From Neptuniibacter halophilus (GTDB lineage Bacteria; Pseudomonadota; Gammaproteobacteria; Pseudomonadales; Balneatricaceae), in contig NZ_AP027292.1 in NCBI RefSeq assembly GCF_030295765.1, positions 3,782,001 to 3,846,000 of the forward strand: DNA of 64,000 nucleotides. Reading direction: 5' to 3'. This document shows positions 1 through 11,129 of this stretch, in pieces. The notes under the pieces were generated by a model. That model was not told the DNA's origin. It worked only from the letters and a program-made list of their open reading frames with translations, and made no database searches. Numbering within the stretch: the stretch's first letter is position 1; the number at the start of each line of letters is the position of its first letter. Position numbers and translations under genes: made by a program.

Positions 1-398
1 TCCAGACCCAGTTCACGCAGTTCACTGAGCTCTTCAACTGATTTATTCAGCAGATTCCGTGGCAGACAATAAGAGGAAACCCGGCGCACTGAGGGCAGAT
101 GCTGACGAATCGATAGCAGAATCTCTTTCAGCCGCTTAAAGGAGAGCGCCATGGCGTCACCGTCTGCCAGAAAGACTTTGCGCACCGGCCCCAGTGCGGC
201 GGCACAGCGCTTGATCTCGGCCTCGATCTCAGCCTGCGGTTTAGGCCGAAATTTTTTCTGCGGTAATGTATACATTTCGCAGAAGGTACAGTTATTCCAG
301 CTACAACCGTTTGTAACCTGCAAAATCAGAGAACCGGCCTCACTGGGGGGCCGGAAAACCGGCTCGATGTAATCAATTGGCGGGTAGACCGGCATCAT
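1..398 (-). CDS. Radical SAM protein, N-terminal part (cut by window edge)
   Basis: Only about 132 N-terminal residues are inside the window; the gene runs off the left edge. After a short leader (MMPVYPPIDYIEP) the protein has a cysteine cluster at residues 36-44, CSWNNCTFC followed by EMY. This Cys-x4-Cys-x2-Cys arrangement is typical of the GCSWNxCxFC class of radical SAM enzymes, which bind a 4Fe-4S cluster and cleave S-adenosylmethionine. The sequence continues with a helix-rich stretch and a LADGDAM segment, as expected for the first strands of a radical SAM barrel. The start codon overlaps the tatD stop by four bases (ATGA), so it is translated as the last visible gene of the tatD operon. 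The substrate cannot be told from this fragment. Confidence 0.75.
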   Translation of the reverse strand, partial: MMPVYPPIDYIEPVFRPPSEAGSLILQVTNGCSWNNCTFCEMYTLPQKKFRPKPQAEIEAEIKRCAAALGPVRKVFLADGDAMALSFKRLKEILLSIRQHLPSVRRVSSYCLPRNLLNKSVEELSELRELGL

Positions 399-1183
399 GG
401 CGCTACGGCCTTAGAGAACAGGGTGTAGAAATTCTGACTGGTCTGCTCAGCCAACTGCTCCAGACTCACACCTTTCAGATCAGCAATACACTGCGCCACT
501 TCGACTACATATTTCGGCTCATTTTTCTTGCCCCTGTGCGGCACGGGTGCGAGGTAAGGCGCGTCAGTTTCGATAAGAATACGTTCCAGCGGTACCTGAC
601 GAACCACATCACGCAGCTCTTCTGCATTGCGGAAGGTAGTAATACCGGAAAATGAGATGTAGTAGTTCATATCCAGCGCCGCTTTAGCCATCTCCCAGCT
701 TTCAGTAAAGCAGTGCAGGACACCCCCGGATTCTGGATTACCGTGCGCCTTAATCAGCGCCAGCGTATCTTCCCGGGCATCGCGGGTATGCACAATCACC
801 GGTAGCTTCAGCTCAGCCGCAGCCTCCAGATGGGTCTGAAAGCTCTGCTGCTGCAATGCGAACTGCTCAGGGCAATCCTGATAGAAGTAATCAAGCCCGG
901 TCTCACCAATCGCAACCACCTGCGGCTGACTGGCCAGCGCAAGCAACTGCTCTTTTGTGGCGAGGCCTTCATCAATATTCAGCGGGTGAACACCCAGCGA
1001 TGCAAAAATTGCCGGATTATCTTGGATCAGTTCACACATAGGGCCAAACTGACTGAGGGAGATCGATACGCACAGCATCGCATTAACCCGGCGCTCAAAA
1101 GCCGCCTGCAGCATGGCATTAAAATCGTGGTTATACGGGGACAGGTCCACCTTGTCGAGGTGACAGTGGGAATCAATGAACAT
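395..1183 (-). CDS. tatD: TatD-family metal-dependent hydrolase (YcfH type)
   Basis: 262 residues, the normal length for TatD/YcfH hydrolases, which are cytoplasmic metal-dependent nucleases of amidohydrolase fold. The metal-site residues are visible in order: His6 and His8 in DSHCHLD, Glu94 in IGETGLD, His132 in VHTRD, His157 in LHCF and Asp207 in IETDAPYL. The gene sits downstream of holB and pilZ, matching the E. coli order tmk-holB-ycfH with pilZ inserted. The last four bases overlap the start of the radical SAM gene. The exact biological substrate of this subfamily is not settled; DNA exonuclease activity is known for E. coli TatD. Confidence 0.92.
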   Translation of the reverse strand: MFIDSHCHLDKVDLSPYNHDFNAMLQAAFERRVNAMLCVSISLSQFGPMCELIQDNPAIFASLGVHPLNIDEGLATKEQLLALASQPQVVAIGETGLDYFYQDCPEQFALQQQSFQTHLEAAAELKLPVIVHTRDAREDTLALIKAHGNPESGGVLHCFTESWEMAKAALDMNYYISFSGITTFRNAEELRDVVRQVPLERILIETDAPYLAPVPHRGKKNEPKYVVEVAQCIADLKGVSLEQLAEQTSQNFYTLFSKAVAP

Positions 1184-1227
1184 CGTGGTTTGAACTAGCT
1201 CGGTCTGGTCTGGCCCGAGAGGCCTGA

Positions 1228-1578
1228 TTACAGGGCGTTGGTTTTCCGCCCTGAACTTAAGGCGCCTGCCAGATAGGTTTCAATTTTGCTGATCAGCGTG
1301 GAGTCATCAGGAGATAACTGAATCCCGATACCCGGTGTACGGCCGCCCTGAGCGCCTTTAGGCGTCACCCAGATCACCTTACCGGTCACCGGGATCTTAT
1401 CGCCCTCTTCCATAAGCTCCAGCAGCATAAACACCTCTTCACCCAGGTGATAGGAACGCAGCGTCGGAATGAACAGTCCACCGTTGGTTATATACGGCAG
1501 ATAGGCCTGGTACAGCTCTTCTTTCGTTTTGATCGTTAACGACAGGATGCCGTGACTTAAACGGGGTACCGCTACCAT
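1228..1578 (-). CDS. pilZ: PilZ-domain protein, type IV pilus type
   Basis: 116 residues made up almost entirely of one PilZ domain. It matches the short PilZ proteins needed for type IV pilus function in Pseudomonas and Xanthomonas, and it lies in the same place as pilZ there, directly after holB. The usual c-di-GMP-binding RxxxR motif is not evident at the N terminus, as in the founding PilZ protein, so it may act by protein contacts rather than by binding c-di-GMP. An AAGGAG ribosome site lies about 11 bases before the ATG. The 15-base gap after holB indicates co-transcription. Confidence 0.85.
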   Translation of the reverse strand: MVAVPRLSHGILSLTIKTKEELYQAYLPYITNGGLFIPTLRSYHLGEEVFMLLELMEEGDKIPVTGKVIWVTPKGAQGGRTPGIGIQLSPDDSTLISKIETYLAGALSSGRKTNAL

Positions 1579-1593
1579 ACTGTTCAGATCTCC

Positions 1594-3245
<1,652 letters not shown>

Positions 3246-4274
3246 CTACGGGGATGAACGGTAATCTTTTCGACGACTTAACTGATAGCGCCGAACCGCT
3301 GCATTATGTTCTTTCAGAGTGGCAGAAAAATAGTGACTTCCATCGCCTTTGGCAACAAAGAACAGCGCTTTGCCATCTGCCGGATGCAGCGCCGCTTCGA
3401 TGGCCTCCCGACCTACCATAGCAATCGGCGTTGGCGGCAGCGCCGGGATCACGTAGGTGTTGTAGGGGGTTGGTTTGCGCAGGTCGGAACGGCGAATATT
3501 TCCTTTGTAGTCATCACCCATCCCATAAATCACGGTCGGATCGGTTTGCAAACGCATTTTTTTATTCAGACGGCGGACAAACACCCCGGCAATCACCGGG
3601 CGTTCATCGGCCCGCGCGGTTTCTTTCTCGACAATAGACGCCATAATCAGCGCTTCGTAAGCATTTTTATAGGGTAATTTTTCAGCCCGTTTCTGCCAGG
3701 TCTCATCCAGCGCTGTAACAAGATGATTATTCGCCCGCTTCAGCAGAACACTGGCCGGGGTATTTTTTTCATAACTGTAGGTCTCTGCCAGGAACAGCCC
3801 TTCCGGGTGCTTATGCTCCAGCCCCAGCTTATCTGAAAGCGCCTCAACAGACAGCGCAGAGATATCATCCTCAATATGCGGCGCTGCAGCCAGGCTCTCC
3901 AGCAGCGACTTCAGATTACTGCCCTCAATGATAGTGAAGCTGTAGTTGATCGAACGCCCGGAGGTGACCAGTTGAAGAAAGCTGCGTGGCGTAAGCCCTA
4001 CTGCAAGCGCGTACTCTCCCGCCTTTATTTGCTCTGCCAGACCAGAATGGCGCCCGTAAAAGCGCATGTAATAACGATTCAGCCCGACGGTAATCGCTTC
4101 CAGATCATCAATGACCTGACGATAGTTAGCGCCCTTTCGCACCTCGAAAACATCAGCCCCGGTGATATCCAATGGTTCAGCAAGATAGTTCTGATAATCA
4201 TGCCAAACCAACGCAGCCGCGGCCCCAGCAAGGAGCACAACCGCCGATAGCGAAATAAGTAACTTCTTTAACAA
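3246..4274 (-). CDS. mltG: Endolytic murein transglycosylase
   Basis: 342 residues, YceG/MltG family. It cleaves nascent peptidoglycan strands at the inner membrane and is thought to set glycan chain ends. One N-terminal membrane segment spans residues 3-23, followed by a periplasmic LysM-like part and the catalytic domain. The family motif SIVEKET is at residues 213-219 (catalytic glutamate), followed by the conserved LQTDPTVIYGMG. The start overlaps the 3' end of pabC by seven bases, as in the E. coli pabC-yceG-tmk order. Confidence 0.93.
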   Translation of the reverse strand: MLKKLLISLSAVVLLAGAAAALVWHDYQNYLAEPLDITGADVFEVRKGANYRQVIDDLEAITVGLNRYYMRFYGRHSGLAEQIKAGEYALAVGLTPRSFLQLVTSGRSINYSFTIIEGSNLKSLLESLAAAPHIEDDISALSVEALSDKLGLEHKHPEGLFLAETYSYEKNTPASVLLKRANNHLVTALDETWQKRAEKLPYKNAYEALIMASIVEKETARADERPVIAGVFVRRLNKKMRLQTDPTVIYGMGDDYKGNIRRSDLRKPTPYNTYVIPALPPTPIAMVGREAIEAALHPADGKALFFVAKGDGSHYFSATLKEHNAAVRRYQLSRRKDYRSSP

Positions 4275-5083
4275 TGTAAATCCTCAGACAATACACTCTG
4301 CAACCGACGAACCGTTTCACCGATTTCATAACGCTGCGCTTCAAACTCTGTCACAGGCCAGATACCGATAAGGCTGTTACAGAGAAACAGCTCATCCGCC
4401 TGAGTCAGCACTTCAGCAGGATAACGCCCCTGCTCAACCACAACCCCCTGCTTCCCGAACAGCCCCAGCAGATGATCTCTCATGACGCCCTGCACACCAC
4501 AACAGCTCAGATCGGGAGTATACCAATGGGAGCCCTGTCGCCAGAACAGGTTACTCATGGTTCCCTCAACAAGATTGCCTTCCAGATCGCATACAATGCC
4601 TTCTGCCACATCCGGATCATCCCATTCTGACCGGGCCATGACCTGCTCAAGCCGGTTAAGGTGCTTTAACTGAGCCAGTGCCGGATTCAGCCCCAACCGA
4701 AACTGACACAAACGCGCCCTGACGCCGCGCTCACGATTGAGCTGCATCCCCTGCCGGGCAGGGGAAAGCGAAAGGATTCTGCTGGGCTGTAGTGGATCGG
4801 GAATGGCATAACCCCGCGCACCACTTCCCCGTGTAACAGTAATCTTCAGCGTCTGATCACCCTGAAAATCCAACCGGGCTAAATCTTCCTTAACAAGCGC
4901 CAGAGTACCCACAGGAAACCGTAAACGCTGCAGTCCTTTCTCAAGACGCGCGAGATGTGCATTAAGCAGACGGGGCCTGGAATTAACAACAGCGATCGTT
5001 TCAAATAACCCATCACCGTAACTCAGCCCACGATCGCTGGCAGCAATCGTCTCCTGGGGCACCCCATTGATCCAGCAACCCAT
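4268..5083 (-). CDS. pabC: Aminodeoxychorismate lyase
   Basis: 271 residues, PLP-dependent fold type IV enzyme that converts aminodeoxychorismate to p-aminobenzoate plus pyruvate for folate synthesis. Family features include DRGLSYGDGLFET near the N terminus, the LKHLNRLEQV segment and the EGTMSNLFW segment that contacts the cofactor phosphate. It starts 8 bases downstream of fabF and overlaps mltG. Branched-chain aminotransferases share the fold, but the operon position and the short length favour PabC. Confidence 0.92.
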   Translation of the reverse strand: MGCWINGVPQETIAASDRGLSYGDGLFETIAVVNSRPRLLNAHLARLEKGLQRLRFPVGTLALVKEDLARLDFQGDQTLKITVTRGSGARGYAIPDPLQPSRILSLSPARQGMQLNRERGVRARLCQFRLGLNPALAQLKHLNRLEQVMARSEWDDPDVAEGIVCDLEGNLVEGTMSNLFWRQGSHWYTPDLSCCGVQGVMRDHLLGLFGKQGVVVEQGRYPAEVLTQADELFLCNSLIGIWPVTEFEAQRYEIGETVRRLQSVLSEDLHC

Positions 5084-5091
5084 GAGTAACC

Positions 5092-6330
5092 TCAGATACG
5101 CTTAAACAACAAACTGCCGTTGGTACCACCGAAACCAAAGGAGTTTGACAGCGCGGCATCGATACGGCATTCCTGCGGCTGATGAGCGACATAGTTCAGG
5201 TCACAGCCCTCAGACGGATTATCCAGATTGATCGTGGGCGGCGCGACCTGATCACGAATCGCCAGAATACTGATAATCGCTTCAACAGCGCCCGCTGCGC
5301 CCAGCAGGTGTCCGGTCATGGATTTGGTAGAACTCATGCGCAGCGAGGATGCAGCACTGCCCCAGACCTCTTTAGCAGCATTGGACTCAGCAATATCACC
5401 CGCAGGTGTGGAGGTACCATGAGCATTAATGTACTGAATCTGCTCCGGATTGAGTGACGCATCCGCTATCGCATTCTGCATCGCCAGCATCGCGCCCTCG
5501 CCACTCTCTGGCGGCGCCGTCATATGATAAGCGTCATCGCTCATCCCAAATCCGGCCAGCTCACAATAGATTGATGCACCGCGGGCAACAGCATGATCAT
5601 AAGATTCGAGCACCAGAATACCGGCTCCATCACCAAGCACAAAGCCATCCCGATCCTGATCCCAGGGCCGGCTGGCCGTTTCGGGTGAGTCATTACGTGT
5701 TGATAGCGCACGGGCAGCAGCAAAACCGGCAATCCCCAGTGGCGTGGTCGCCATCTCAGCACCGCCTGCCAGCATCACATCGGCATCGCCATACTGGATC
5801 ATCCGCATCGCCTGACCGATATTGTGTGTACCGGTCGTGCAGGCCGTAGTAATGGCAATATTCGGCCCTTTAAGCCCGTGTTTGATCGCCAGATTACCAC
5901 CAATCATATTGATGATACTGCCGGGGACAAAGAAGGGAGAAACGCGACGAGGGCCACTCGTGCTCAGCACCTCAACATTTTTTTCTATCATCGGCAGACC
6001 GCCGATACCAGAACCGATGGCGCAACCGATGCGTGCCGCGTTGGTGTCGGTAATCTCAAGACCGGAATCTTCCAGCGCCTGGCTGGCTGCAGCCATACCG
6101 TACTGGATAAACAGATCCATCTTACGGGCTTCTTTAGGGCTCATATACTGAGCCACATCGAACTGCTTAACCGAAGCGGAGAATCGGGTAGTAAAAGGCT
6201 CAGCGTCAAACTGCGTAATAGGTGCCGCGCCGCTCTTTCCGGAAAGCAGATTCTGCCAGCTTTCCCCGACCGTATTACCGACCGGGGTCAGCATCCCCAT
6301 ACCGGTAACAACAACACGTCTACGTGTCAT
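5092..6330 (-). CDS. fabF: Beta-ketoacyl-ACP synthase II
   Basis: 412 residues, standard for FabF, which condenses malonyl-ACP with acyl-ACP during chain elongation. The catalytic triad is clear: Cys164 in [10 protein letters not shown], His304 in [11 protein letters not shown] and His341 in [12 protein letters not shown], with Lys336 also conserved. The C-terminal NSFGFGGTN motif is present. It lies downstream of acpP, separated by a terminator-like hairpin that may lower its transcription relative to acpP, and 8 bases upstream of pabC. Confidence 0.96.
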   Translation of the reverse strand: MTRRRVVVTGMGMLTPVGNTVGESWQNLLSGKSGAAPITQFDAEPFTTRFSASVKQFDVAQYMSPKEARKMDLFIQYGMAAASQALEDSGLEITDTNAARIGCAIGSGIGGLPMIEKNVEVLSTSGPRRVSPFFVPGSIINMIGGNLAIKHGLKGPNIAITTACTTGTHNIGQAMRMIQYGDADVMLAGGAEMATTPLGIAGFAAARALSTRNDSPETASRPWDQDRDGFVLGDGAGILVLESYDHAVARGASIYCELAGFGMSDDAYHMTAPPESGEGAMLAMQNAIADASLNPEQIQYINAHGTSTPAGDIAESNAAKEVWGSAASSLRMSSTKSMTGHLLGAAGAVEAIISILAIRDQVAPPTINLDNPSEGCDLNYVAHQPQECRIDAALSNSFGFGGTNGSLLFKRI

Positions 6331-6381
6331 TCATTATCTCCATATAAAGATCAGACAAAGACAGAAGTATAACCCGCAGGC

Positions 6382-6417
6382 AAAAGAAAAGCCGCACTAT
6401 CGTGAGATAGGCGGCTT
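6382..6417 (-). terminator. Hairpin with U-tract between acpP and fabF
   Basis: On the minus strand a stem of about 11 pairs (GCCGCCTATC against GATAGTGCGGC, one mismatch) closes on a four-base loop and is followed by TTTTCTTTTG. This is a typical intrinsic terminator shape. As fabF and downstream genes have no other clear promoter here, it probably acts as a partial terminator giving more acpP than fabF transcript. Confidence 0.7.
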
Positions 6418-6440
6418 GTCAGAAATACTTGCTTGAACGA

Positions 6441-6674
6441 TTACTGGTGAGCGTTGATGTAATCGATAGCCAGCTGAACTGTAGTGATCTTTTCAGCTTC
6501 TTCGTCTGGAATTTCAGTTTCGAATTCTTCTTCCAGAGCCATTACCAGCTCAACTGTGTCCAGAGAGTCAGCGCCCAGATCTTCAACAAAAGAAGCTTCC
6601 TGAGTAACTTCTTCTTCTTTAACACCCAGCTGCTCTGCGATGATCTTCTTTACGCGCTCTTCAATGTTGCTCAT
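6441..6674 (-). CDS. acpP: Acyl carrier protein
   Basis: 77 residues, very acidic, standard ACP length. Ser37 in the GADSLD motif is the 4'-phosphopantetheine attachment site. The protein carries growing acyl chains for FabD, FabG, FabF and PlsX. The start was placed at MSNIEERV because a strong AGGAAGAG ribosome site lies just before it; a longer reading frame upstream is not ACP-like. Codon use is strongly biased, fitting high expression. Hairpins on both sides suggest it is also transcribed as a short separate message. Confidence 0.97.
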   Translation of the reverse strand: MSNIEERVKKIIAEQLGVKEEEVTQEASFVEDLGADSLDTVELVMALEEEFETEIPDEEAEKITTVQLAIDYINAHQ

Positions 6675-6742
6675 ATCTCTTCCTATCTTCTTATTAACCC
6701 CGCACACCGTTGGATATGCGGAAAGAAATTTTATTAAAGCCC

Positions 6743-6762
6743 CCCTGCTTTAGCAAGCAGGG
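6743..6762 (-). terminator. Hairpin between fabG and acpP
   Basis: Perfect 8-pair stem CCCTGCTT/AAGCAGGG with a four-base loop, about 70 bases upstream of acpP. On the minus strand it is followed by GGGCTTTAATAAAATTT, a weak U-rich tail. It could be a leaky terminator of the plsX-fabD-fabG message or an RNA-processing site. An acpP promoter would have to lie between this hairpin and the acpP start. Confidence 0.5.
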
Positions 6763-6837
6763 CAGCGATAGTTCGTTCTCTGCCTGACGGCACATTATCA
6801 ACAATTCGAAGAAAAAAACAATTCCTTCGACCGGGTT

Positions 6838-7581
6838 TTACCCCATATACATGCCGCCATTGACCTGGATCGACTCCCCGGTCACATATCCGCCGCCCTG
6901 ACTGGCCAGAAAACCAACAACCGCCGCGATCTCTTCCGGACGCCCCAGACGGTTCATCGGAATCTGTGATTTCAGCGCTTCTTTGTGCTCTTCAGCCAGA
7001 CCACTGGTCATATCCGTATCAATAAAACCGGGCGCAACACAGTTAACGGTAATGTTACGAGAGCCCACTTCACGCGCCAGAGCACGGGTGAAACCTTCCA
7101 TACCGGATTTAGCAGCCGCATAGTTTGCCTGACCTGCATTACCCATAGACGCAACCACGGAGCTGACACTGATAATGCGACCCCAACGCGCTTTGGTCAT
7201 ACCGCGCAGGCAGCCCTTAACCAGACGGAAGACAGAGTTGAGGTTGGTATTCAGAACAGAATCCCACTCATCATCCTTCATACGCATGAGGATATTATCA
7301 CGGGTAATACCGGCGTTATTCACCAGAATTTCGACAGTGCCAAAATCATCCTGAACCGTTTTCAGCACAGCAGCCACGGATTCTGCATCGGCGACATCCA
7401 GTACAAGACCTGTGCCTTTAACGCTACTTTCAGCCAGATAAGCACTGATCGCCGCCGCACCGTTCTCACTGGTAGCAGTACCTACCACAACAGCTCCCTG
7501 ACGGCCCAGCTCTTCTGCGATCGCCTTACCAATACCCCGTGTAGCACCTGTAACCAGCGCCACCTTACCTTCAATACTCAT
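6838..7581 (-). CDS. fabG: 3-oxoacyl-ACP reductase
   Basis: 247 residues, short-chain dehydrogenase that reduces 3-oxoacyl-ACP with NADPH. The Rossmann motif TGATRGIGKA spans residues 11-20, NNAG is at 88-91, and the catalytic residues are Ser141, Tyr154 and Lys158 in the QANYAAAKSG segment. The C-terminal YVTGESIQVNGGMYMG is typical of FabG. It lies 22 bases after fabD in the same operon. Confidence 0.96.
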   Translation of the reverse strand: MSIEGKVALVTGATRGIGKAIAEELGRQGAVVVGTATSENGAAAISAYLAESSVKGTGLVLDVADAESVAAVLKTVQDDFGTVEILVNNAGITRDNILMRMKDDEWDSVLNTNLNSVFRLVKGCLRGMTKARWGRIISVSSVVASMGNAGQANYAAAKSGMEGFTRALAREVGSRNITVNCVAPGFIDTDMTSGLAEEHKEALKSQIPMNRLGRPEEIAAVVGFLASQGGGYVTGESIQVNGGMYMG

Positions 7582-7603
7582 TATTTAATCCTTTGCGCAA
7601 AGA

Positions 7604-8536
7604 TTACTGACCCAGCGCCTTCTCCAGGCCCGCTGCATCACTAATTGCCGCCACGCTCAGCGGTTTATGGATTTTTTTATTCAGGCCAGACAGTACTTTG
7701 CCCGGTCCACACTCTACCGTAGATTCAACACCCTGATCTACCATACCCTGTACCGACTTAGTCCACAGTACCGGGCTGTAAAGCTGAGCCAACAGATTAT
7801 CTTTCAGCTCATCAACACTGGCCGGAACGGCTGCAGTGACGTTCTGAACCACAGCAATCTCAGGCAGTTTAATTTCAATTTTAGCCAGCTCGGCGGCCAT
7901 TTTCTCAGCCGCAGGCTTCATCAGCTCACAATGGGATGGCACACTGACCGGCAGAGGAACAGCACGTTTCGCGCCGGCAGCCTTGCAGCCTTCAATGGCA
8001 CGTTCAACAGCGGCTTTCTGGCCGGCAATCACAATCTGCCCCGGGCAGTTGTAGTTAACCGGAGAAACCACTTCACCCTGTGCCGCTTCAGCGCATGCCT
8101 GCTCGATTGCATCATCAGCAAGCCCCAGAATCGCAGCCATGGCTCCGGTACCGGCAGGTACCGCCTGCTGCATAAATTCGCCACGCAGCTTCACCAGATT
8201 AACACCATCAGCAAAGCTGATTGCACCTGCACATACCAGTGCGGTGTATTCACCCAGACTGTGACCGGCAACCAGAGCAGGCATCTGACCACCCTGCTCC
8301 TGCCAAAGGCGCCACAGCGCAACACCGGAGGTCAGCAAGGCTGGCTGAGTTTTATCAGTTTGATTCAGATCGGCTTCAGGGCCGTTCTGAACCAGATCCC
8401 AGAGATCGTACCCCAGAACCTCGGAAGCTTCTGCAAAAGTGCTTTTAATAACAGGATGGGCGTCTGCAAGTTCCGCAAGCATACCCACCTGCTGAGAACC
8501 CTGACCCGGAAAGACAAATGCAAGAGATTGCGACAT
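7604..8536 (-). CDS. fabD: Malonyl-CoA:ACP transacylase
   Basis: 310 residues. Transfers malonyl groups from CoA to ACP. The oxyanion motif FPGQGSQ is at residues 9-15, the catalytic Ser93 is in GHSLGEY, and His202 is in PSHCELM. It lies about 100 bases downstream of plsX; the fabH gene found between these two in E. coli is absent. Confidence 0.96.
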   Translation of the reverse strand: MSQSLAFVFPGQGSQQVGMLAELADAHPVIKSTFAEASEVLGYDLWDLVQNGPEADLNQTDKTQPALLTSGVALWRLWQEQGGQMPALVAGHSLGEYTALVCAGAISFADGVNLVKLRGEFMQQAVPAGTGAMAAILGLADDAIEQACAEAAQGEVVSPVNYNCPGQIVIAGQKAAVERAIEGCKAAGAKRAVPLPVSVPSHCELMKPAAEKMAAELAKIEIKLPEIAVVQNVTAAVPASVDELKDNLLAQLYSPVLWTKSVQGMVDQGVESTVECGPGKVLSGLNKKIHKPLSVAAISDAAGLEKALGQ

Positions 8537-8637
8537 GATTTCCTCGAATCATCAATTAGAACCGTGCCTGACCATAATCAGGCGAATGGCCCGTAGTTTA
8601 CAACATTCAGAGGCAATTAAAACTGTAACCGACCGTT

Positions 8638-9669
8638 TCAGGCCAGCTTATCTTCAATTTCATGACAGATACGGCGGGGGACGTTCTGCTCAATCTCGGC
8701 GACCGCCTGATCAAGTGCAAAACCAAAACATTTACGGTTAGCCGAACCGTGACTTTTAATCACAATCCCCTGCAGGCCGAGCAGACTGGCGCCGTTACGC
8801 CGGGAAGGATCCATCTGGCGCTTAAGCTCACTGAGTACAGGGCTGGCCAGCAACGCCAGAAAACGACGATACAATCCTTTCTTGAAACTGGCCTGGAATT
8901 TACGGCTGATCAACCGCGCCAGACCCTCACTGCTTTTCAGTGCGATATTACCGACAAAGCCATCACAGACCACTACATCAGCCTTACCGGCATAGAGATC
9001 ATCGCCTTCGACATAGCCGATATAGTTGAGGGTGCCATGCTCCTCAATGAGGCGTGAGGCCAGCTTGACCTGTTCATTACCCTTAATCTGCTCCTGACCG
9101 ATATTCAGCAAGCCCACTCTGGGCGCCTCAATACCATCAACAGCCTGCGTCATCACCGACCCCATAATGGCAAACTGCAACAGGTGCTCCGCACTGCAGT
9201 CTACGTTCGCACCGAGATCCAGCATATGACAGTGACCTGTCAGGGTTGGCACGGACGAAATAATTGCCGGACGGTCAATCCCCGGCAGCGTGCGCAGGAT
9301 GTATCGCCCCAGCACCATCAGAGCACCGGTATTACCCGCACTGACACAGGCTTCAGCCTTATGCTCAGCCACCAACTGCAATGCTTTGTACATGGAGGAT
9401 TCCTGTCCGCTGCGCAGTGCCTGTGAAGGTTTTGCAGCCATAGAAATGGTATCCGCCGCATGGACAATCTCTATGCGACAGGCAACGTCGGAATTAAGCT
9501 TAGTAAGCTGAGGCGTTATTGCTTCGGTATGGCCAACCAGTTTGGCTGACAGATGGGGATAGCGCTTAAGTGCGCTGAGTGTTGCGGGTACAGTAACGCG
9601 GGGACCGAAGTCCCCGCCCATCACATCAACTGCGATGCTGTAATAAGCTGACAAACGCTTATTCGTCAT
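8638..9669 (-). CDS. plsX: Phosphate acyltransferase PlsX
   Basis: 343 residues from the ATG chosen here. PlsX makes acyl-phosphate from acyl-ACP for the PlsY route of phospholipid synthesis. The family hallmark [11 protein letters not shown] is near the N terminus, with [10 protein letters not shown] and [16 protein letters not shown] further on. An upstream TTG would extend it by four residues; the ATG is preferred. The start overlaps the rpmF stop by 11 bases. The rpmF-plsX arrangement is widely conserved. Confidence 0.94.
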   Translation of the reverse strand: MTNKRLSAYYSIAVDVMGGDFGPRVTVPATLSALKRYPHLSAKLVGHTEAITPQLTKLNSDVACRIEIVHAADTISMAAKPSQALRSGQESSMYKALQLVAEHKAEACVSAGNTGALMVLGRYILRTLPGIDRPAIISSVPTLTGHCHMLDLGANVDCSAEHLLQFAIMGSVMTQAVDGIEAPRVGLLNIGQEQIKGNEQVKLASRLIEEHGTLNYIGYVEGDDLYAGKADVVVCDGFVGNIALKSSEGLARLISRKFQASFKKGLYRRFLALLASPVLSELKRQMDPSRRNGASLLGLQGIVIKSHGSANRKCFGFALDQAVAEIEQNVPRRICHEIEDKLA

Positions 9670-9841
9670 CCTGCTGGGCAATTACCTGCTTGCCACGGTA
9701 GAAACCGTCAGCAGATACGTGGTGACGACGGTGAGTTTCACCGGTAGTTGCTTCTACAGACAGAGTCGGGTTGCCCAGAGCGTCGTGGGAACGACGCATG
9801 TCGCGACGGGAACGTGACTTCTTGCTTTTCTGAACTGCCAT
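9659..9841 (-). CDS. rpmF: Ribosomal protein bL32
   Basis: 60 residues, starting [20 protein letters not shown], the typical highly basic bL32 N terminus, followed by [15 protein letters not shown]. It is a large-subunit ribosomal protein near the peptidyl transferase side. It lies between yceD and plsX, the classic order, and shows strong codon bias. Confidence 0.97.
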   Translation of the reverse strand: MAVQKSKKSRSRRDMRRSHDALGNPTLSVEATTGETHRRHHVSADGFYRGKQVIAQQDDE

Positions 9842-9864
9842 GACTAAATAGCTCCTGGTTCTTT

Positions 9865-10383
9865 CTATTTGTTGTCGGCTTTTAATTGAGCCAACACACT
9901 AAATGGGTTCGGTTTTTCGGTTTCTTCAACCGCCGCCTCTGATTTACCAAAAGAAGTTTTTATTGAGCAGTCATCATGATAAGCATCGAATGGCAGACTC
10001 AGGATTACTTCTTCCTCAATCACAGGCAACAGCTCAATCTCTTCAGCCTCAACGATCAAAGGATCGTAGCTACGGGGCAACTGCTTCGCAGCTTCCTCGC
10101 TGGCGGCTATACCGAGATTAAATTCTGCCGCTACGGCGACCTCTACTGGTTCCAGACAACGTTGACAGGTCATAAAAAGACGACCTGACGCGCTGCCTGT
10201 TACAGTACGAATTCGTTGCTCATCGACAGAAAACTGCAGATCAACATCGATGACGCTCTCTTTGTCAACTAACGACTGACAAAGATTCGGCAAAGATTTA
10301 ACGCCTGCCTCGCCGCTGATTCGTACTCCCCGCTCAGCTAATTTTCGCGGGTCAACTCTATTAGGTAATGGACCGTTTGACAT
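9865..10383 (-). CDS. yceD: YceD/DUF177 family protein
   Basis: 172 residues. The core CxxC pair in [12 protein letters not shown] and the acidic C-terminal segment ending [10 protein letters not shown] match the YceD/DUF177 family, which is co-transcribed with rpmF in most bacteria. The family has been linked to 23S rRNA accumulation in plants and bacteria; the molecular role is not firmly known. It is the first gene of the long minus-strand run, and a promoter should lie in the 110-base gap to yceF. Confidence 0.9.
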   Translation of the reverse strand: MSNGPLPNRVDPRKLAERGVRISGEAGVKSLPNLCQSLVDKESVIDVDLQFSVDEQRIRTVTGSASGRLFMTCQRCLEPVEVAVAAEFNLGIAASEEAAKQLPRSYDPLIVEAEEIELLPVIEEEVILSLPFDAYHDDCSIKTSFGKSEAAVEETEKPNPFSVLAQLKADNK

Positions 10384-10493
10384 AAGCGCGCAATTCTAGG
10401 GCCCGATGCCCCATCTGTCAAAGACTTTAGGGTTTAAATCCGCAATAAAACCGCTAATATTTGGGCCTTCATTTATTTAGGGTTAAAAAACAG

Positions 10494-11072
10494 ATGAGAA
10501 ACCTGATTTTAGCATCCAGCTCCCCTTTTCGTCGCCAGATTCTCGACAAATTAGGGCTGAAATACGAATGCATCTCACCGGAGATTGACGAATCTGCTCT
10601 GGAACAGGAAACACCGCATCAGTTAGTGGCCCGACTGGCTGAAGCCAAAGCCCGTAAAGTGGCCGAGACCGGTCAGAATGCTTTGATTATCGGTTCAGAT
10701 CAGGTTGCCGTGCTGGGAGATGAGATTCTTGGCAAACCCCACACCCATGAGAATGCCGTACATCAGTTAAAAAAGCTGTCCGGGCACCGCGTGACCTTTC
10801 TCACCGGCTTGTCACTGGTTAACAGCGCAAGCGGTGAAGCTCAGACAGAGGTAGTCCCCTTTGACGTTGTGTTTCGTCCGCTCACGGACAGCATGATCGA
10901 AAACTATCTCAGGGCAGAACAACCCTATAACTGCGCCGGCAGTTTTAAATCCGAAGCGCTGGGGATTGTCCTGTTCGACAAACTCGAAGGTGAAGACCCG
11001 AACACCCTGATCGGCTTGCCATTGATTCGCCTGGTACGCATGCTCGAAAACGAAGGCCTGCAGGTTTTATAA
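10494..11072 (+). CDS. yceF: Maf-family nucleotide pyrophosphatase, YceF type
   Basis: 192 residues. Starts [14 protein letters not shown], the Maf signature, and closely follows the YceF subgroup, with [22 protein letters not shown] and [12 protein letters not shown]. YceF hydrolyses m7GTP and related modified nucleotides to monophosphates. The start at MRNLIL matches the family N terminus and avoids an unlikely 11-residue extension. It is divergent from yceD-rpmF-plsX, as in E. coli. Confidence 0.93.
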   Translation: MRNLILASSSPFRRQILDKLGLKYECISPEIDESALEQETPHQLVARLAEAKARKVAETGQNALIIGSDQVAVLGDEILGKPHTHENAVHQLKKLSGHRVTFLTGLSLVNSASGEAQTEVVPFDVVFRPLTDSMIENYLRAEQPYNCAGSFKSEALGIVLFDKLEGEDPNTLIGLPLIRLVRMLENEGLQVL

Positions 11073-11094
11073 CCCGCAGCGTCAGCAGCATAAA

Positions 11095-11118
11095 AAAGGA
11101 GGGCCCCTGCCCTCCTTT
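11095..11118. terminator. Intrinsic terminator between yceF and sppA
   Basis: Stem GGAGGGC/GCCCTCC with a four-base CCCT loop, flanked by A-tract and T-tract. It sits between two convergent genes (yceF forward, sppA reverse) and can serve both directions. Confidence 0.85.
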
Positions 11119-11129
11119 ATATTCGCGGT

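Noticed and set aside
7667..8596. 309-codon frame opposite fabD
   Set aside because: Antisense shadow of fabD; no domain.
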